Assembly: GCF_014396385.1 (NCBI RefSeq)
Contig: NZ_CP060716.1
Span: 1,302,001 to 1,366,000 of the forward strand
Source of the DNA: Leucobacter denitrificans
GTDB taxonomy: Bacteria; Actinomycetota; Actinomycetes; Actinomycetales; Microbacteriaceae
DNA: 64,000 nt
Direction: 5' to 3'
The notes beneath the pieces are model-generated. The model searched no databases. It was not told the origin of the DNA and was given only the letters and a program-made list of their open reading frames with translations. Each line of letters opens with the position of its first letter. Within the stretch, counting starts at the first letter, position 1. Made by a program: the position numbers and the translations under genes. Shown in pieces: positions 63,790-64,000 of the stretch.

Positions 63790-64000
63790 TCAATGTTTGG
63801 TGTTGATTTGTTCAATCACGGCTGCTGTGAATTCTTCGGTGCTCAGGCTGCCACCGAGATCCGGCGTAGAGTGTCCCAACGCAACGACGGACTCAAATGC
63901 CCCAGTGAGCTCGGCTGCGGCCGCTTTCTGACCAAGGTGTTCGAGCATCATGGCTCCCGCCCACATTTGCCCAATAGGGTTTGCGAGACCCTTCCCTGCG
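63790..64000 (-). CDS. C-terminal part of an isocitrate/isopropylmalate/tartrate-dehydrogenase-family protein
   Basis: About 69 residues before the stop are visible. AGKGLANPIGQMWAGAMMLE HLGQ followed by the C-terminal helices matches the ADK-type end of the beta-decarboxylating dehydrogenase family (LeuB, tartrate dehydrogenase, homoisocitrate dehydrogenase), where GKGxANPIG is a conserved turn. The N-terminal part lies outside the window. It is upstream of etfB in the same direction, so it probably oxidises a hydroxy-diacid of the pathway. Confidence 0.8.
   Translation of the reverse strand, partial: AGKGLANPIGQMWAGAMMLEHLGQKAAAAELTGAFESVVALGHSTPDLGGSLSTEEFTAAVIEQINTKH

Overview
The window is high-GC DNA with short intergenic gaps, many 4-nt ATGA stop/start overlaps and gene families typical of Actinomycetota: a single-chain glycyl-tRNA synthetase, malate synthase G, IclR regulators and a TNT-type secreted toxin. 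A Microbacteriaceae-like (Leucobacter-like) host is my best guess. It rests on gene style and gene set only, because no rRNA or phylogenetic marker was compared. I see no tRNA, rRNA, CRISPR array, transposase or phage gene.

Layout. 0-8 kb: housekeeping and general metabolism (CPBP protease, glyS, nitroreductase, 2-hydroxyacid dehydrogenase, two alpha/beta hydrolases, an MFS exporter). 8.1-12.3 kb: a polymorphic-toxin island. A large secreted toxin with a C-terminal TNT (NAD+ glycohydrolase) domain overlaps its likely immunity gene, followed by a partly decayed tail of immunity paralogs and remnants. 12.3-13.9 kb: an intact hipBA toxin-antitoxin pair with four operator palindromes spaced exactly 26 bp apart. 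14-20.5 kb: lipoate-protein ligase, an IclR regulator divergent from malate synthase G and glycolate-oxidase-type GlcD (glyoxylate metabolism), and a quinone oxidoreductase. 20.8-23.1 kb: a cytoplasmic DMSO-reductase-family molybdoenzyme. 23.3-27.6 kb: a glycine-betaine-type ABC importer with a fused double permease.

27.8-39.2 kb (minus strand) reads as a 3-hydroxybutyrate/acetoacetate or short-chain-acid catabolon. It holds a branched-chain-type ABC importer, acyl-CoA synthetase, TetR regulator, 3-hydroxybutyrate dehydrogenase and esterase in a chain of overlapping genes, preceded by CoA transferase subunits A/B and thiolase. A palindrome in front of the importer is a candidate TetR site. 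A divergent IclR regulator and a D,D-carboxypeptidase follow to 41.4 kb.

41.5-64 kb is a long catabolic island, mostly on the minus strand and apparently somewhat lower in GC. It combines a trimethylamine-dehydrogenase-family flavoprotein, both ETF subunits, a cytochrome b, a GMC dehydrogenase with its small subunit, an aminoaldehyde-type ALDH, a kinase/phospholyase fusion, an APC permease, acyl-CoA enzymes, a short citrate-synthase-fold lyase, two Asp/Glu-racemase-fold enzymes, a polysaccharide-deacetylase-fold hydrolase and a monoamine oxidase pseudogene. Together these suggest import and oxidation of an amine, electron flow to ETF and the membrane, and CoA-thioester breakdown of the carbon skeleton. 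The substrate is not evident, and this is the best candidate for an undescribed pathway.
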